Source: Streptomyces sp. BHT-5-2
Lineage (GTDB): Bacteria > Actinomycetota > Actinomycetes > Streptomycetales > Streptomycetaceae
Assembly: GCF_019774615.1 (NCBI RefSeq)
Contig: NZ_CP081496.1
Coordinates: 5,022,001-5,086,000 of the forward strand
DNA: 64,000 nucleotides
Direction of reading: 5' to 3'
Shown here: positions 34,237-42,267 of the stretch, piece by piece
Layout of the letters: every line of letters begins with the position of its first letter
How positions within the stretch are numbered: the first letter of the stretch is position 1
Notes under the pieces: model-generated
Told to the model about the DNA's origin: nothing
The model's input: only the letters and a program-made list of their open reading frames with translations
Databases searched by the model: none
Position numbers and translations under genes: made by a program

Positions 34237-35483
34237 GATCTCACTCCGATCCGGGGCTCCGGCATGCTGCCGGCCCATGCGGTGGTCAGCCGCTGTGCGG
34301 CCTGCTCCAGTACAGCGGGCGGGTTGAAGCTGAAGGCCAGCCGGACGCCGACCTCCTGGGTGGTGCCGAAGCGCGAGCCGGCGGCGATGCCGACGCCGGC
34401 CCGGGCCGCGCCGGCGAGCAGCGCGGACTCGTCCGCCCCGGCCCCGAAGCGCAGCCACAGGAAGAACCCGCCCTGCGGCACCCGGAGTTCCACCCGCTCC
34501 CCCGCCGTCCGGCGCAGGGCGCCCACCAGGGCGTCCCGCCGGTCCCGCAACCGCGCCCGGAACGACGTCAGATGACGGTCGTAGGCGCCGCCGGCGAGCA
34601 GCGTGGCCACGGCGAGGGAGGTGGTGTGGTTCAGGGAGCCGCCGCTGACGAACAGGCCGTGCGCCACCAGCCGTCGGGCCAGCGCCCGGTCGGCGAGCAG
34701 CCAGCCCAGGCGGAGGCCCGGGCCGAGGGTCTTGGAGAAGCTGCACAGCCGCACCACACCGCGGTAACCGGCCAAAGAGGCCAGCGACGGCGGCGGGGCG
34801 GTGTCGTCGTCCAGCGGCAGTTCCGCGTAGGCGTCGTCCTCCACGATCAGTACGTCGTGCCGGGCGGCCACCTCCAGCAGCCGGCGGCGGCGCTCCGTGG
34901 GCATGGTGTGGCCCACCGGGTTGTGGTGGGTGGGGGTGAGGTAGACGAAGGCCGTCCGGGCACCCTCGGCCGCCAGACGGGCCAGGGCCTCGTCCAGCGC
35001 CTCGGGCAGCATCCCCGAGCCGTCCATGGCGACCGGGGCCGGCCGCAGCCGGCAGTCCCGGAAGATCCGGCGGCCCAGGTCGTAGCAGAGCTCCTCGGTC
35101 AGCACGGTGTCGCCCGGGGCCGCCAGGGCGGTCGCGAGCAGGTACAGGGCCTGGGAGGTGCCGGCGGTCAGCACGACCTGTTCGGGGTCGCAGGGCCGCC
35201 CGTCCGCCGCGGCGGCGCGGGCGGCCAGCAGGGCGCGCAGCGGCTCAGCGCCCGGGTTGTGGCCGTAGCCCAGCGCCGCCGCACCGTACTCCGCCAGCGC
35301 CTGCGCGTACGCGTCCCGGAGGAGCGGTACCGGCAGCAGCGCGGGCTCGATGTAGCCGGGCCCCAGGTCGAGCACGTCGGCCGGGGCGACCTCCTGCACG
35401 ACGCCGGGCCGCCACTGCCGGGTGTGCGGCAGCGCGGGCTCCGGGTCGGGCGAGGGTCCGGCCGCGTCGAGTGGCGCCCTCAA
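34233..35483 (-). CDS. mppQ: MppQ-like PLP-dependent aminotransferase of enduracididine biosynthesis
   Basis: 416 aa if translation begins at the TTG at 35483, which overlaps the mppP stop (TTGA); no other start codon gives a full family N-terminus. Fold type I aminotransferase: AGTSQALYLLATAL phosphate region, HHNPVGHTMP (N188-P189), VEDDAYAEL (D216/D217 pairing with the PLP ring), and PLP lysine K251 in CSFSKTLGPGLRLGW. MppQ transaminates the 2-keto form of enduracididine to L-enduracididine in the published scheme. A similar MocR-like aminotransferase could do this reaction in isolation, but the context with mppP and mppR fixes the assignment. A long in-frame upstream extension within mppP is spurious. 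Confidence 0.88.
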   Translation of the reverse strand: MRAPLDAAGPSPDPEPALPHTRQWRPGVVQEVAPADVLDLGPGYIEPALLPVPLLRDAYAQALAEYGAAALGYGHNPGAEPLRALLAARAAAADGRPCDPEQVVLTAGTSQALYLLATALAAPGDTVLTEELCYDLGRRIFRDCRLRPAPVAMDGSGMLPEALDEALARLAAEGARTAFVYLTPTHHNPVGHTMPTERRRRLLEVAARHDVLIVEDDAYAELPLDDDTAPPPSLASLAGYRGVVRLCSFSKTLGPGLRLGWLLADRALARRLVAHGLFVSGGSLNHTTSLAVATLLAGGAYDRHLTSFRARLRDRRDALVGALRRTAGERVELRVPQGGFFLWLRFGAGADESALLAGAARAGVGIAAGSRFGTTQEVGVRLAFSFNPPAVLEQAAQRLTTAWAGSMPEPRIGVRS

Positions 35484-36640
35484 CGCTGCTGCAGAACGTG
35501 GCGCAGCGCGCGCACGGACTGGGTCAGCGGGTCCGTGGACCGGGCCAGGGCGAGCCGCAGGGTGTGGTCGCCCTGGGACGGGTCGTCCCAGTGGAACGCG
35601 CGGCACGGCAGGGCGTAGACGTTGTGCGCCCGCAGCCGCTCCCAGACCTCGGTACCCGTCAGGTCGGTGAGGCCGATCCGCTCGACGCTGGCGCGGCTGT
35701 CGGGGTCCGGGACGTAGACGCCGGGCAGGCCGGCCAGTTCCTCGCGCACCATGGCGCGGTGGCCCGCGATGAAGCGGTGCAGGTCCTGAAGGCCGCCGGC
35801 GGCCGCGTCCTCGGAGAAGCGGCGGACCATGGCGAGGATCAGCGGGGAGACGCCGAGCAGGATGTCGGAGTAGATCTTCTCCACGGGCAGCGCGAGGTTC
35901 TCGGAGTGGACCAGCATGCCGACCTTCAGGTCGAGGGTCGGCCAGAGCTTGCCGGTGTCCTCGATGACCACCCAGCGCGCGCCGCTGGCCTGGAGGACCT
36001 CGTAGTGGTCGTAGTGGGCGCGGGTGTCGAAGCCGCGGAAGGAGGTGTCCAGCGCGAGGACCACGCCGTGGGCGGCGCACTGCTCGGCGAGCCGGGTGAG
36101 CCGCTCCTTGGAGACGACCCGGCCGGTGGGGTTGTTCGGGGTGGTGACGAAGACGCAGCCGACCGAAGCGAGCAGTTCGGTGTCGAGGTCGTCGCCGTGC
36201 AGCGGGTCCTCGGCCAGCGGCACCAGCTTCAGGCCGTTGCCGCGCAGCAGGTCGGCGATGTTGTCGAAGGTCGGGTGGACCAGGGCCACCGACCCGGTGG
36301 TCTCGGCCAGCGCGCGGGAGAGGATCTCCATGGCGACGGACGAGGAGTAGCAGCTGAGCACCCGGCCGGGGGCCGAGGGGTAGCTGTGCTGGCCGAGCGC
36401 GGTGAAGAAGGCGGCGTGCGCCTCACGCTCCAGCTCCTCGACGGGGCGCTTCTCGCCCTCCTCGAAGAGCAGCGGCAGCTCGGCGACGATCTGGCTCTGA
36501 CCGGCCGTCAGCGACTGCCGGGCGTGGCCGTCGGCGAGGTTGAACTCGCTGTTGATCGCCAGGAATTCGAGTTGTGTGAGATTTCCGGTAGCACCTTCGG
36601 AGTTCCCCCGAGCGGCGTTTTCTTGCTGCTTTCCGGACAC
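35480..36640 (-). CDS. mppP: MppP-like PLP-dependent L-arginine oxidase/hydroxylase
   Basis: 386 aa, GTG start with GAGGT six bases upstream. The sequence follows characterised MppP nearly residue for residue in my memory: AINSEFNLADGHARQSL at the start, GRVLSCYSSSVAMEILSRAL, VHPTFDNIADLLRGNGL, CVFVTTPNNPTGRV, and PLP lysine K231 in VVIEDTGKLWPTLDLK. MppP uses O2 and PLP, with no other cofactor, to convert L-Arg into 4-hydroxy-2-ketoarginine (plus a deaminated by-product), the first committed step of enduracididine. The N-terminal ~20 residues, unlike those of ordinary aminotransferases, carry the part that closes over the active site in the reported structures. A 171-bp gap upstream (after mppO) presumably holds a promoter. 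Confidence 0.92.
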   Translation of the reverse strand: MSGKQQENAARGNSEGATGNLTQLEFLAINSEFNLADGHARQSLTAGQSQIVAELPLLFEEGEKRPVEELEREAHAAFFTALGQHSYPSAPGRVLSCYSSSVAMEILSRALAETTGSVALVHPTFDNIADLLRGNGLKLVPLAEDPLHGDDLDTELLASVGCVFVTTPNNPTGRVVSKERLTRLAEQCAAHGVVLALDTSFRGFDTRAHYDHYEVLQASGARWVVIEDTGKLWPTLDLKVGMLVHSENLALPVEKIYSDILLGVSPLILAMVRRFSEDAAAGGLQDLHRFIAGHRAMVREELAGLPGVYVPDPDSRASVERIGLTDLTGTEVWERLRAHNVYALPCRAFHWDDPSQGDHTLRLALARSTDPLTQSVRALRHVLQQR

Positions 36641-36811
36641 AGGTGTACCTCGCAGAGACGTGGGTGTTCCCCGGTTGCGGGATGGCGGGGTCCGCTCGGC
36701 CGCCGGCGCGGGAGTGCTCCCGGACGGGGCCGTGCGAACGACACGGTGTGATGCGGGCGGTGGCGGCCGCAGGTCGGTGGGCCGCCACCGGTCGGCGGTG
36801 GCGCGGCGGCG
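36641..36811 (-). promoter_or_regulatory. Probable promoter region of the mppP-Q-R operon
   Basis: 171 non-coding bases between the mppO stop and the mppP start. I see no copy of the motif shared by mppO and the acyltransferases, and no clear hairpin, so mppP could also be expressed by read-through from mppO. Confidence 0.3.
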
Positions 36812-37837
36812 TCAGTAGATGACGCGGGTGTGCGCGGCGAGCCTCGATCCGCGGGACGCGCGCAGATCGCGCGCGACGTTGAGTCGGCGCAGCCAGCGGT
36901 CCGTGCCGTCGAAGCGGGCGCGGAACGGCTTGCGGCCGTGGACGACACGGTAGTTGTCGATGAAGACCATGTCGCCGGGGGTGAGGACGACACCGGACAT
37001 GGCGTCGTCGATCGCGGCGCCGATGGTGTCCAGCGCCTGCTGCTCGGCCTCGCCCTGGACGCCCTGCATGTAGTGCGGGTCGATCCGCAGGTAGGGGTCG
37101 TCGGGGTCGCCGAAGAGCACGGCGACCGGCTCGGGCGTCTCCATGGCGGCGTCGACCCGCTGCCGGCTGCGGGCGCGCAGGGCGGCCTCGCGCGGGCTCT
37201 CGTCCGCCGGTGCCTGCCCGGAGATGCGGTGTGCGTCGTCGGGCAGGATGTGGAAGCGCTCCTGCGCGAGGATCTCGCGGGTCGCGGCGTCCAGCCGGAC
37301 GTCGGCGATGTCGCAGGCGGTGGTCTCGACGCCGTCCGGATTGCGCAGACACATCAGGCCGAGGTAGTCGGTGCGCAGCGGGTGGAAGGCGTCCTCGGTG
37401 TGCCAGGTGAGGGTCTCCTCGCTGCCCCAGCCGATCTGCTCGTGCTCGAAGCCGCGGACGGGGTAGATGTCGTGCATGATCAGGCCGTCCTGCTGGGTGG
37501 CCCAACCGATGGGGTCGCCGAGCAGGTTGGCTATCAGGTAGAACGCGATGTCCTGACGGAGGGACGAGGACGGCCCCGGCTTGTGCCGGCGCTCGGCCGG
37601 CGTCGGCCCCAGCGCGGCGTCGTCCACGGACAGCCCGCGCACGACCAGGAGGCCGGACTTCTCGGTGCTGCGGTACTCGTGCAGCGCCTGACGCACCCGA
37701 CGCGGTAATTCGTCGGCGAAGAGCCGGCTCTCGGCCTGGAAGTCCGTGGACTCCACGGTGTCGTGGCGCCGGCTGAGTTCGTCGACCACGGTGTCGATCG
37801 CGGCGACGTCGTCATCCTGCAGATGGTGCGTCAGCAC
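36812..37837 (-). CDS. mppO: MppO-like Fe(II)/2-oxoglutarate arginine-family beta-hydroxylase
   Basis: 341 aa, GTG start with AAGGGA upstream. Clavaminate-synthase-like fold: the iron facial triad reads WHTEDAFHP (H146-x-E148) with distal H300 in NYRVVHGRKPFRARFDGTDRWLRR. A Glu in place of the usual Asp is typical of VioC, OrfP and MppO, which hydroxylate C3 of arginine or its derivatives. In mannopeptimycin biosynthesis MppO converts enduracididine to beta-hydroxyenduracididine. The gene sits between the acyltransferases and mppP and has its own copy of the repeated upstream motif. A VioC-like arginine hydroxylase is the alternative, but no capreomycidine genes are present. Confidence 0.9.
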   Translation of the reverse strand: MLTHHLQDDDVAAIDTVVDELSRRHDTVESTDFQAESRLFADELPRRVRQALHEYRSTEKSGLLVVRGLSVDDAALGPTPAERRHKPGPSSSLRQDIAFYLIANLLGDPIGWATQQDGLIMHDIYPVRGFEHEQIGWGSEETLTWHTEDAFHPLRTDYLGLMCLRNPDGVETTACDIADVRLDAATREILAQERFHILPDDAHRISGQAPADESPREAALRARSRQRVDAAMETPEPVAVLFGDPDDPYLRIDPHYMQGVQGEAEQQALDTIGAAIDDAMSGVVLTPGDMVFIDNYRVVHGRKPFRARFDGTDRWLRRLNVARDLRASRGSRLAAHTRVIY

Positions 37838-37861
37838 GTACTCGTCCCTTCAGATAGGGCA

Positions 37862-37880
37862 CCGGAATGGGCCGTTCCGG
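37862..37880. promoter_or_regulatory. Inverted repeat in the mppO leader
   Basis: CCGGAA and TTCCGG separated by seven bases, 25-43 bases before the mppO start. Could be a regulator site or a small RNA hairpin. Confidence 0.3.
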
Positions 37881-37922
37881 CACCGAACGGCCGGTCATTC
37901 GAATCTTTGACGCTTTCGAGTG

Positions 37923-37958
37923 GTTGTTCCACGTTATTTACTCGCCAGCTAAATTGCC
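37923..37958 (-). promoter_or_regulatory. Shared cluster motif, copy 1 (mppO)
   Basis: On the minus strand the sequence runs GGCAATTTAGC, then eight bases, then GTAAAT and CGTGGAACAAC. It begins about 86 bases before the mppO start. Copies at 39353 and 40795 keep the same order and spacing. Confidence 0.6.
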
Positions 37959-39169
37959 CCGTCCTTCACAGGGATCTCACTGGTCACACCAGCCACAGGA
38001 GTCGCCTTGGCCCGGGACCAGCGGCGCATCACCGGCTTCTCCACGCCGTTGTGCAGCAGCCAGGCGAGCAGCAGGGACACCGCGAAGCCGGCGGCGATCA
38101 CGACGATGCCCAGAGGCGTGCTCCAGGTGCGGCCCACCAGCTCGCCGTCCTGCTCGGTGTGGCCGAGCAGCAGATGGCCGTACTTGAGCACCAGGTTGTG
38201 CAGCAGGTAGAAGGCGAAGGAGAGGTCGCCGAGCCACACCATGAGCCGGCTGCCCAGGAAGGTGCCGCGGCCCCCGGCGTCCCGCGCCGCCAACGCGGCG
38301 GTCAGCAGCGCCACCGGCACCACCGTCATCGCACTCAGCCGGAACAGGTACGGCACGTGCTGGGCGATCACGTACGCGAGCACCAGCAGCAGCGCGGCGG
38401 CCGTCGCCGGCAGGCGTATCCACTTGCCGGTGAGCACGATCCGCGCCATCAGCATGCCGAGCACGCACTCCAGCATCCGGAAGAGCGGGAAGAAGTAGGT
38501 GAACCAGTACTGGGTGACCGAGACCCCGCCGAGCGGCATCTTCGGGGTGTCCGGCAGCGCGGTGAACGCGATCGTCGGGACCAGGGCCACGCAGAGGACC
38601 GCGCCGGCCGCCCAGAACCACAGCCGATTCGGCTTGATCTTGTTCACCAGCACCAGCAGCACCGGGAAGAGCGCGTAGAACACCACGTCCACCGCCAGCG
38701 ACCAGCTCACGCTGTTGCCGGTGTCGGTGAAGGCCGGGTCGTTCACCCAGGACTGCACCAGCAGGACCTGGGTGATCGACGGCAGCACCTGGACGCTCAG
38801 TCCGACCGAGAGGATCAGCACCAGGGCGAGCACATAGGCCGTCAGGTGGTTGGGGAAGACGCGGAAGAAGCGCCGGCGCCAGAACTTCCGCGCGGTGTCC
38901 GTGGGTCGGTACGACCACGTGATCACGAAGCCGCTCAGCACGAAGAAGAACGACACCGAGGTGTAGCCGATGGTCCCCATGCCGTCGAGGAAGCCCCAGC
39001 TCAGCTTGGCGTCGCTGAAGACCCCCTCGAAGGCGGCATGGGTGAGGAAGACCGGCAGGGTGGCCAGGAAGCGCAGACCCGTCAGGGACCTGAGATTCAC
39101 CCTGGGCGGCGCCGGCCGCGGTCTCGGCTGCTTACTTGGCTGGGTACTTGGCTGGGCACTCGTCTGCAT
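37949..39169 (-). CDS. Membrane acyltransferase (Acyltransferase_3 family), copy 1
   Basis: 406 aa from ATG 39169 with GGAGG six bases upstream; a longer reading to 39364 lacks similarity. After a Pro-rich cytoplasmic N-terminus (1-30) come about ten transmembrane segments in the Acyltransferase_3/MdmB layout: the catalytic His-containing LRSLTGLRFLATLPVFLTHAAF, then SFFFVLSGFVITW, and a C-terminal LLHNGVEKPVMRRW. It is very similar to the next gene. This family transfers short acyl groups onto sugars; in mannopeptimycin an isovaleryl group is attached to mannose, so this is a candidate isovaleryltransferase. Which of the two copies acts is unknown. Own upstream motif at 39353-39388. Confidence 0.85.
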   Translation of the reverse strand: MQTSAQPSTQPSKQPRPRPAPPRVNLRSLTGLRFLATLPVFLTHAAFEGVFSDAKLSWGFLDGMGTIGYTSVSFFFVLSGFVITWSYRPTDTARKFWRRRFFRVFPNHLTAYVLALVLILSVGLSVQVLPSITQVLLVQSWVNDPAFTDTGNSVSWSLAVDVVFYALFPVLLVLVNKIKPNRLWFWAAGAVLCVALVPTIAFTALPDTPKMPLGGVSVTQYWFTYFFPLFRMLECVLGMLMARIVLTGKWIRLPATAAALLLVLAYVIAQHVPYLFRLSAMTVVPVALLTAALAARDAGGRGTFLGSRLMVWLGDLSFAFYLLHNLVLKYGHLLLGHTEQDGELVGRTWSTPLGIVVIAAGFAVSLLLAWLLHNGVEKPVMRRWSRAKATPVAGVTSEIPVKDGAI

Positions 39170-39440
39170 GCGGACCTCCGCCGGACGGGCGACGGGCGGT
39201 GCGGACGGCGCAGGTCCGCGGCGGCCGCACCACCGTCTGCTGTTGGATGACCCGGGTGCGGTCGCCGGCACCGGATCTCCACGGCGCACGCGGACTTCTG
39301 GCAACGGTTGCCTCGCTCCCCCGTTGAGCCGGAGTTTGGCCGAGATCGTTCGCTCGCTCCACATCTTTCACTTGGCGGCTAAGTTGCCGTGCTCCGGGCC
39401 GGGTCGGGGCCGGCCGGGGTGCGGCCGCGGGTGCGCTCGG
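39170..39440 (-). promoter_or_regulatory. Promoter region of acyltransferase copy 1
   Basis: 271 non-coding bases that include one copy of the shared cluster motif near the far end. No small ORF or hairpin of note. Confidence 0.4.
39353..39388 (-). promoter_or_regulatory. Shared cluster motif, copy 2 (acyltransferase 1)
   Basis: On the minus strand GGCAACTTAGC, then CGCC, AAGTGAAAG and ATGTGGAGCGA. The innermost part ACTT-N7-AAGT is a dyad. It begins ~184 bases before the gene start. Confidence 0.6.
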
Positions 39441-40655
39441 CTACGTCGCCGGGGCCCCGGCGGGACGCGGTGGCGCGGCGGGACGCCGGGGGCGGGACCA
39501 GCGGCGCATCGCCGGCTTCTCGACGCCGTTGTGCAGCAGCCAGGCCAGCGCCATCGACAGCACGAACGCCCCGGCGACCACCGCGATGCCGGCCGGGGTG
39601 TCCCAGGTGCGCGGCACCACCTCGCCCCGGTCGTTCCGCGCGCTGACCAGGGTGTGCCCGTAGGCCAGGACGGGCTGGTGCACGAGGTAGAAGGCGAAGG
39701 AGAGTTCACCGAGCCACACCATCCGCCGGCCGCCGAGGAAGGTGCCGCGGCCCTCGGCGTCCGCCACCGCCAGCGCGGCGGTCAGCAGCGCCAGCGGCAC
39801 CACCGGCACCGCGCTCAGCCGGTAGAGGAAGGGAACGTACTGGGCGAGTGCGTACGCGGCGACCACCAGGGCCGCGGCGGCCGGCACCGGCAGGCGTATC
39901 CACTTCCCGGTGAGCACGATCCGCGCGAACACCATGCCGATCACGCACTCCACGGCGCGGGAGAGCGGGAAGAAGTAGGTGAACCAGTACTGGGCGCGGG
40001 AGGCACCGCCGACCGGCATCAACGGGCTGTCCGGAAGCACGGACAGGGCCACGGTCGGCAGTGCGATCACCACGAGCACCAGGGCACCGGCCCAGTACCA
40101 CAGGCGGGTCGGCCTGATCCTGTGCACCAGGGCGAGCAGCAGCGGGAAGAGCGCGTAGAACGCGACATCGGCGCCGAGCGACCAAGTGACGGTGTTGCCG
40201 GTGTCGATGAACAGCGGATCGGGGACCCACGCCTGCAACAGGAACAGCTGGGCGAGCATGCCCGGTACGTCGAGGACGGCGCCCGCGGCGAGCATCAGCG
40301 CCACCGTGAACGCATAGGCCACGAGGTGGTTGGGGAAGACCCGGAAGAGGCGCCGGCGCCAGAACTTCCGCGCGGTGTCCGTGGAGCGGTACGACCACGT
40401 GATCACGAAGCCGCTCAGCACGAAGAAGAACGACACCGCCGTGTAGCCGGTGCTCCCCATCGCGTCGAGGAAGCCCCAGCTCAGCTTCGCGTCGCCGAAG
40501 ACGCCCTCGAAGGCGGCATGGGTGAGGAAGACGGGTAACAGGGCCAGGAACCGTAAGCCGGTCAGGGAGCGGAGGTTGGGGTTGGGTGCCGGGCCGGCCG
40601 GCCGGGCCGTCGACGCGTCCGGTGCCGGGCGCGGTGGTCGGGGGGTGGTCTGCAT
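39441..40655 (-). CDS. Membrane acyltransferase (Acyltransferase_3 family), copy 2
   Basis: 404 aa from ATG 40655. It shares long blocks with copy 1 (for example LTHAAFEGVF, DAKLSWGFLD, DTARKFWRRR and VLTGKWIRLP) and the same ~10 transmembrane layout, so the pair arose by tandem duplication. The N-terminus is again Pro-rich. Likely role: acyl transfer to the peptide's sugar in the membrane, as for copy 1; the duplicate may serve another position or a different acyl donor. Its upstream motif is at 40795-40830. The MFS gene lies 241 bp upstream on the same strand. Confidence 0.85.
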   Translation of the reverse strand: MQTTPRPPRPAPDASTARPAGPAPNPNLRSLTGLRFLALLPVFLTHAAFEGVFGDAKLSWGFLDAMGSTGYTAVSFFFVLSGFVITWSYRSTDTARKFWRRRLFRVFPNHLVAYAFTVALMLAAGAVLDVPGMLAQLFLLQAWVPDPLFIDTGNTVTWSLGADVAFYALFPLLLALVHRIRPTRLWYWAGALVLVVIALPTVALSVLPDSPLMPVGGASRAQYWFTYFFPLSRAVECVIGMVFARIVLTGKWIRLPVPAAAALVVAAYALAQYVPFLYRLSAVPVVPLALLTAALAVADAEGRGTFLGGRRMVWLGELSFAFYLVHQPVLAYGHTLVSARNDRGEVVPRTWDTPAGIAVVAGAFVLSMALAWLLHNGVEKPAMRRWSRPRRPAAPPRPAGAPAT

Positions 40656-40794
40656 ACAGGGCCCTTCGCCTGGCCGCGCGGCACCCGCCGGAGTGGCCGG
40701 GGCGGGTCCCGCGGACCGGCGCCCGGGACCCCCTGCACCGAGGCCGCGCGGACATCTCCAAATGGTGATCTCCGAGCATCGTCGGAACCAGGAG

Positions 40795-40830
40795 GGCGTT
40801 CCACCTTCTTGACTGTGGAGTCAAGTTGGC
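40795..40830 (-). promoter_or_regulatory. Shared cluster motif, copy 3 (acyltransferase 2)
   Basis: On the minus strand GCCAACTTGACTCCACAGTC, then AAGAAGGTGGAAC. CTTGACT-N4-AGTCAAG inside it is a perfect 7-bp dyad, the best symmetry of the three copies. Begins 140 bases before the gene start. Confidence 0.6.
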
Positions 40831-40896
40831 TGGTCGGCACGGGTCGGCACGGCACCGTGGCGCGTCTCCCCCGGGCCGTCGGGCCCCGAGCGGCCG

Positions 40897-42267
40897 TCAG
40901 GACTCGGATGCCGGGGCGGGGAAGCGCCGCAGGGTCGGGCTGAGGGTCGCGGCGAGCGCCACCACCAGCAGACAGCCGGCGCAGAGCAGCACGGCGGCGA
41001 CGCCGCCGGCCATCCCGGTCAACGCGCCGCCGAGCGCCGGGCCCAGCACACCCGCGCCCCCGGAGCAGAAGCCGGCGACCCCGCTCATCCGGCCGCGCAG
41101 CGCGTCCGGGGTCACCGTCAACTGGTGAGTGAGCACGGTGGTGTTGGCGAGCGGGGCCAGGAAGGCGAGGACCGCGAGCAGCCCGCCCTGGGGCAGGCCG
41201 GCCGGCACCAGGGCCATCACCGCGGTGGCCGCCACCGCCGTCCAGGCGAAGCCGAGCAGGATCACCGGTGGCCGGACGGCGCCGTGCAGCCGCGCGGCGA
41301 GCAGCCCGCCGAGCAGCCCGCCGACGCCGAAGCAGGCCATCGTCAGGCCCAGTTCGCCGGGCCCGACCCGGTCCTCGCCGGAGAGCGCCAGCAGCACGAT
41401 CAGCAGGGCGCTGAACACCAGGTTGGTGACCAGCATCCAGGCCATCGTGGCCCGGATCACCGGCTGCCCCAGGACCCAGCGGAACCCGGCCATGGCATCG
41501 GCGCCGGCCCCCGGCCCGTCGTTGTCCGCCCCCTCCGGGCCTGCCCCCTCCGGGCCTGCCGCCTGCCGGTCCACGGGCCGTCGTCGCGCACCTGTGCCGG
41601 TGCGGCCGCGGGGCAGTCGCAGAAAGCACAGCGCCGCCGACGACAGCACGAACATCGCCGCGTTGGCCAGGAACGGCCCCGACGGCAGCGCCGCGAAGAG
41701 GAAGCCGGCGACGGCCGGGCCGACCAGGGTGGCCACATACGGGCGGGCGGCGTTGCGGGCCACCGCCGTGGAGAGCTGGGCGGGCGGCACCACCTGGGGC
41801 AGCGCCGCATGCTCGGCCGGGTCGAAGACCGAGCCGAGGAAGCCGTCCGCCACCACGACCAGCAGCATGTGCCAGAACGCGTACCGGCCCAGCAGCAGCG
41901 CCCCGGCCAGGCTCGCCGTCCCCAGCACCCGCAGCAGCTGGCAGCCCAGCATCAGCCGCCGGCGGTCCCAGCGGTCGGCGAGCACCCCGGCCGGCACCAC
42001 CGCGATCATGTGCGCGGCGGCCAGCGCCGAGGACGCCAGGCCGAGCTGCACCGGCGACCCGTGCCGGGCGATGAGCAGCAGCGGGACGGCCACCGCGGCG
42101 ATCTCCAGGGCCAGTTCGGACAGCAGCTGGCTCGTCCACAGGACGTTGTAGTCGCGGTTGCGGGACAGCGGGACGACCGGGCGGCCGGGCACCCTACCGG
42201 CGTCGCCGGCATCCGTGTCGTCGCCGGTGTCGGCGGTGCCGGCGGCGCCCATGGGGACCGCGGTCAT
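40897..42267 (-). CDS. MFS transporter, probable product exporter
   Basis: 456 aa from ATG 42267, which overlaps the mppK stop by four bases (ATGA). About twelve hydrophobic segments in two halves separated by a cytoplasmic loop rich in Gly/Ala/Pro (near 215-245). The region DRWDRRRLMLGCQLLRVLG is the motif A loop after TM2. The closest general type is the MFS_3/EntS-like group common in actinomycete peptide and siderophore clusters. Being translationally coupled to the cyclase gene, it most likely exports the finished peptide or a peptide precursor. Substrate is inferred from context only. Confidence 0.85.
   Translation of the reverse strand: MTAVPMGAAGTADTGDDTDAGDAGRVPGRPVVPLSRNRDYNVLWTSQLLSELALEIAAVAVPLLLIARHGSPVQLGLASSALAAAHMIAVVPAGVLADRWDRRRLMLGCQLLRVLGTASLAGALLLGRYAFWHMLLVVVADGFLGSVFDPAEHAALPQVVPPAQLSTAVARNAARPYVATLVGPAVAGFLFAALPSGPFLANAAMFVLSSAALCFLRLPRGRTGTGARRRPVDRQAAGPEGAGPEGADNDGPGAGADAMAGFRWVLGQPVIRATMAWMLVTNLVFSALLIVLLALSGEDRVGPGELGLTMACFGVGGLLGGLLAARLHGAVRPPVILLGFAWTAVAATAVMALVPAGLPQGGLLAVLAFLAPLANTTVLTHQLTVTPDALRGRMSGVAGFCSGGAGVLGPALGGALTGMAGGVAAVLLCAGCLLVVALAATLSPTLRRFPAPASES

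Noticed and set aside
40875..40890. Small GGGCC/GGCCC hairpin after the MFS gene
   Set aside because: Only five base pairs; too weak to call in GC-rich DNA.
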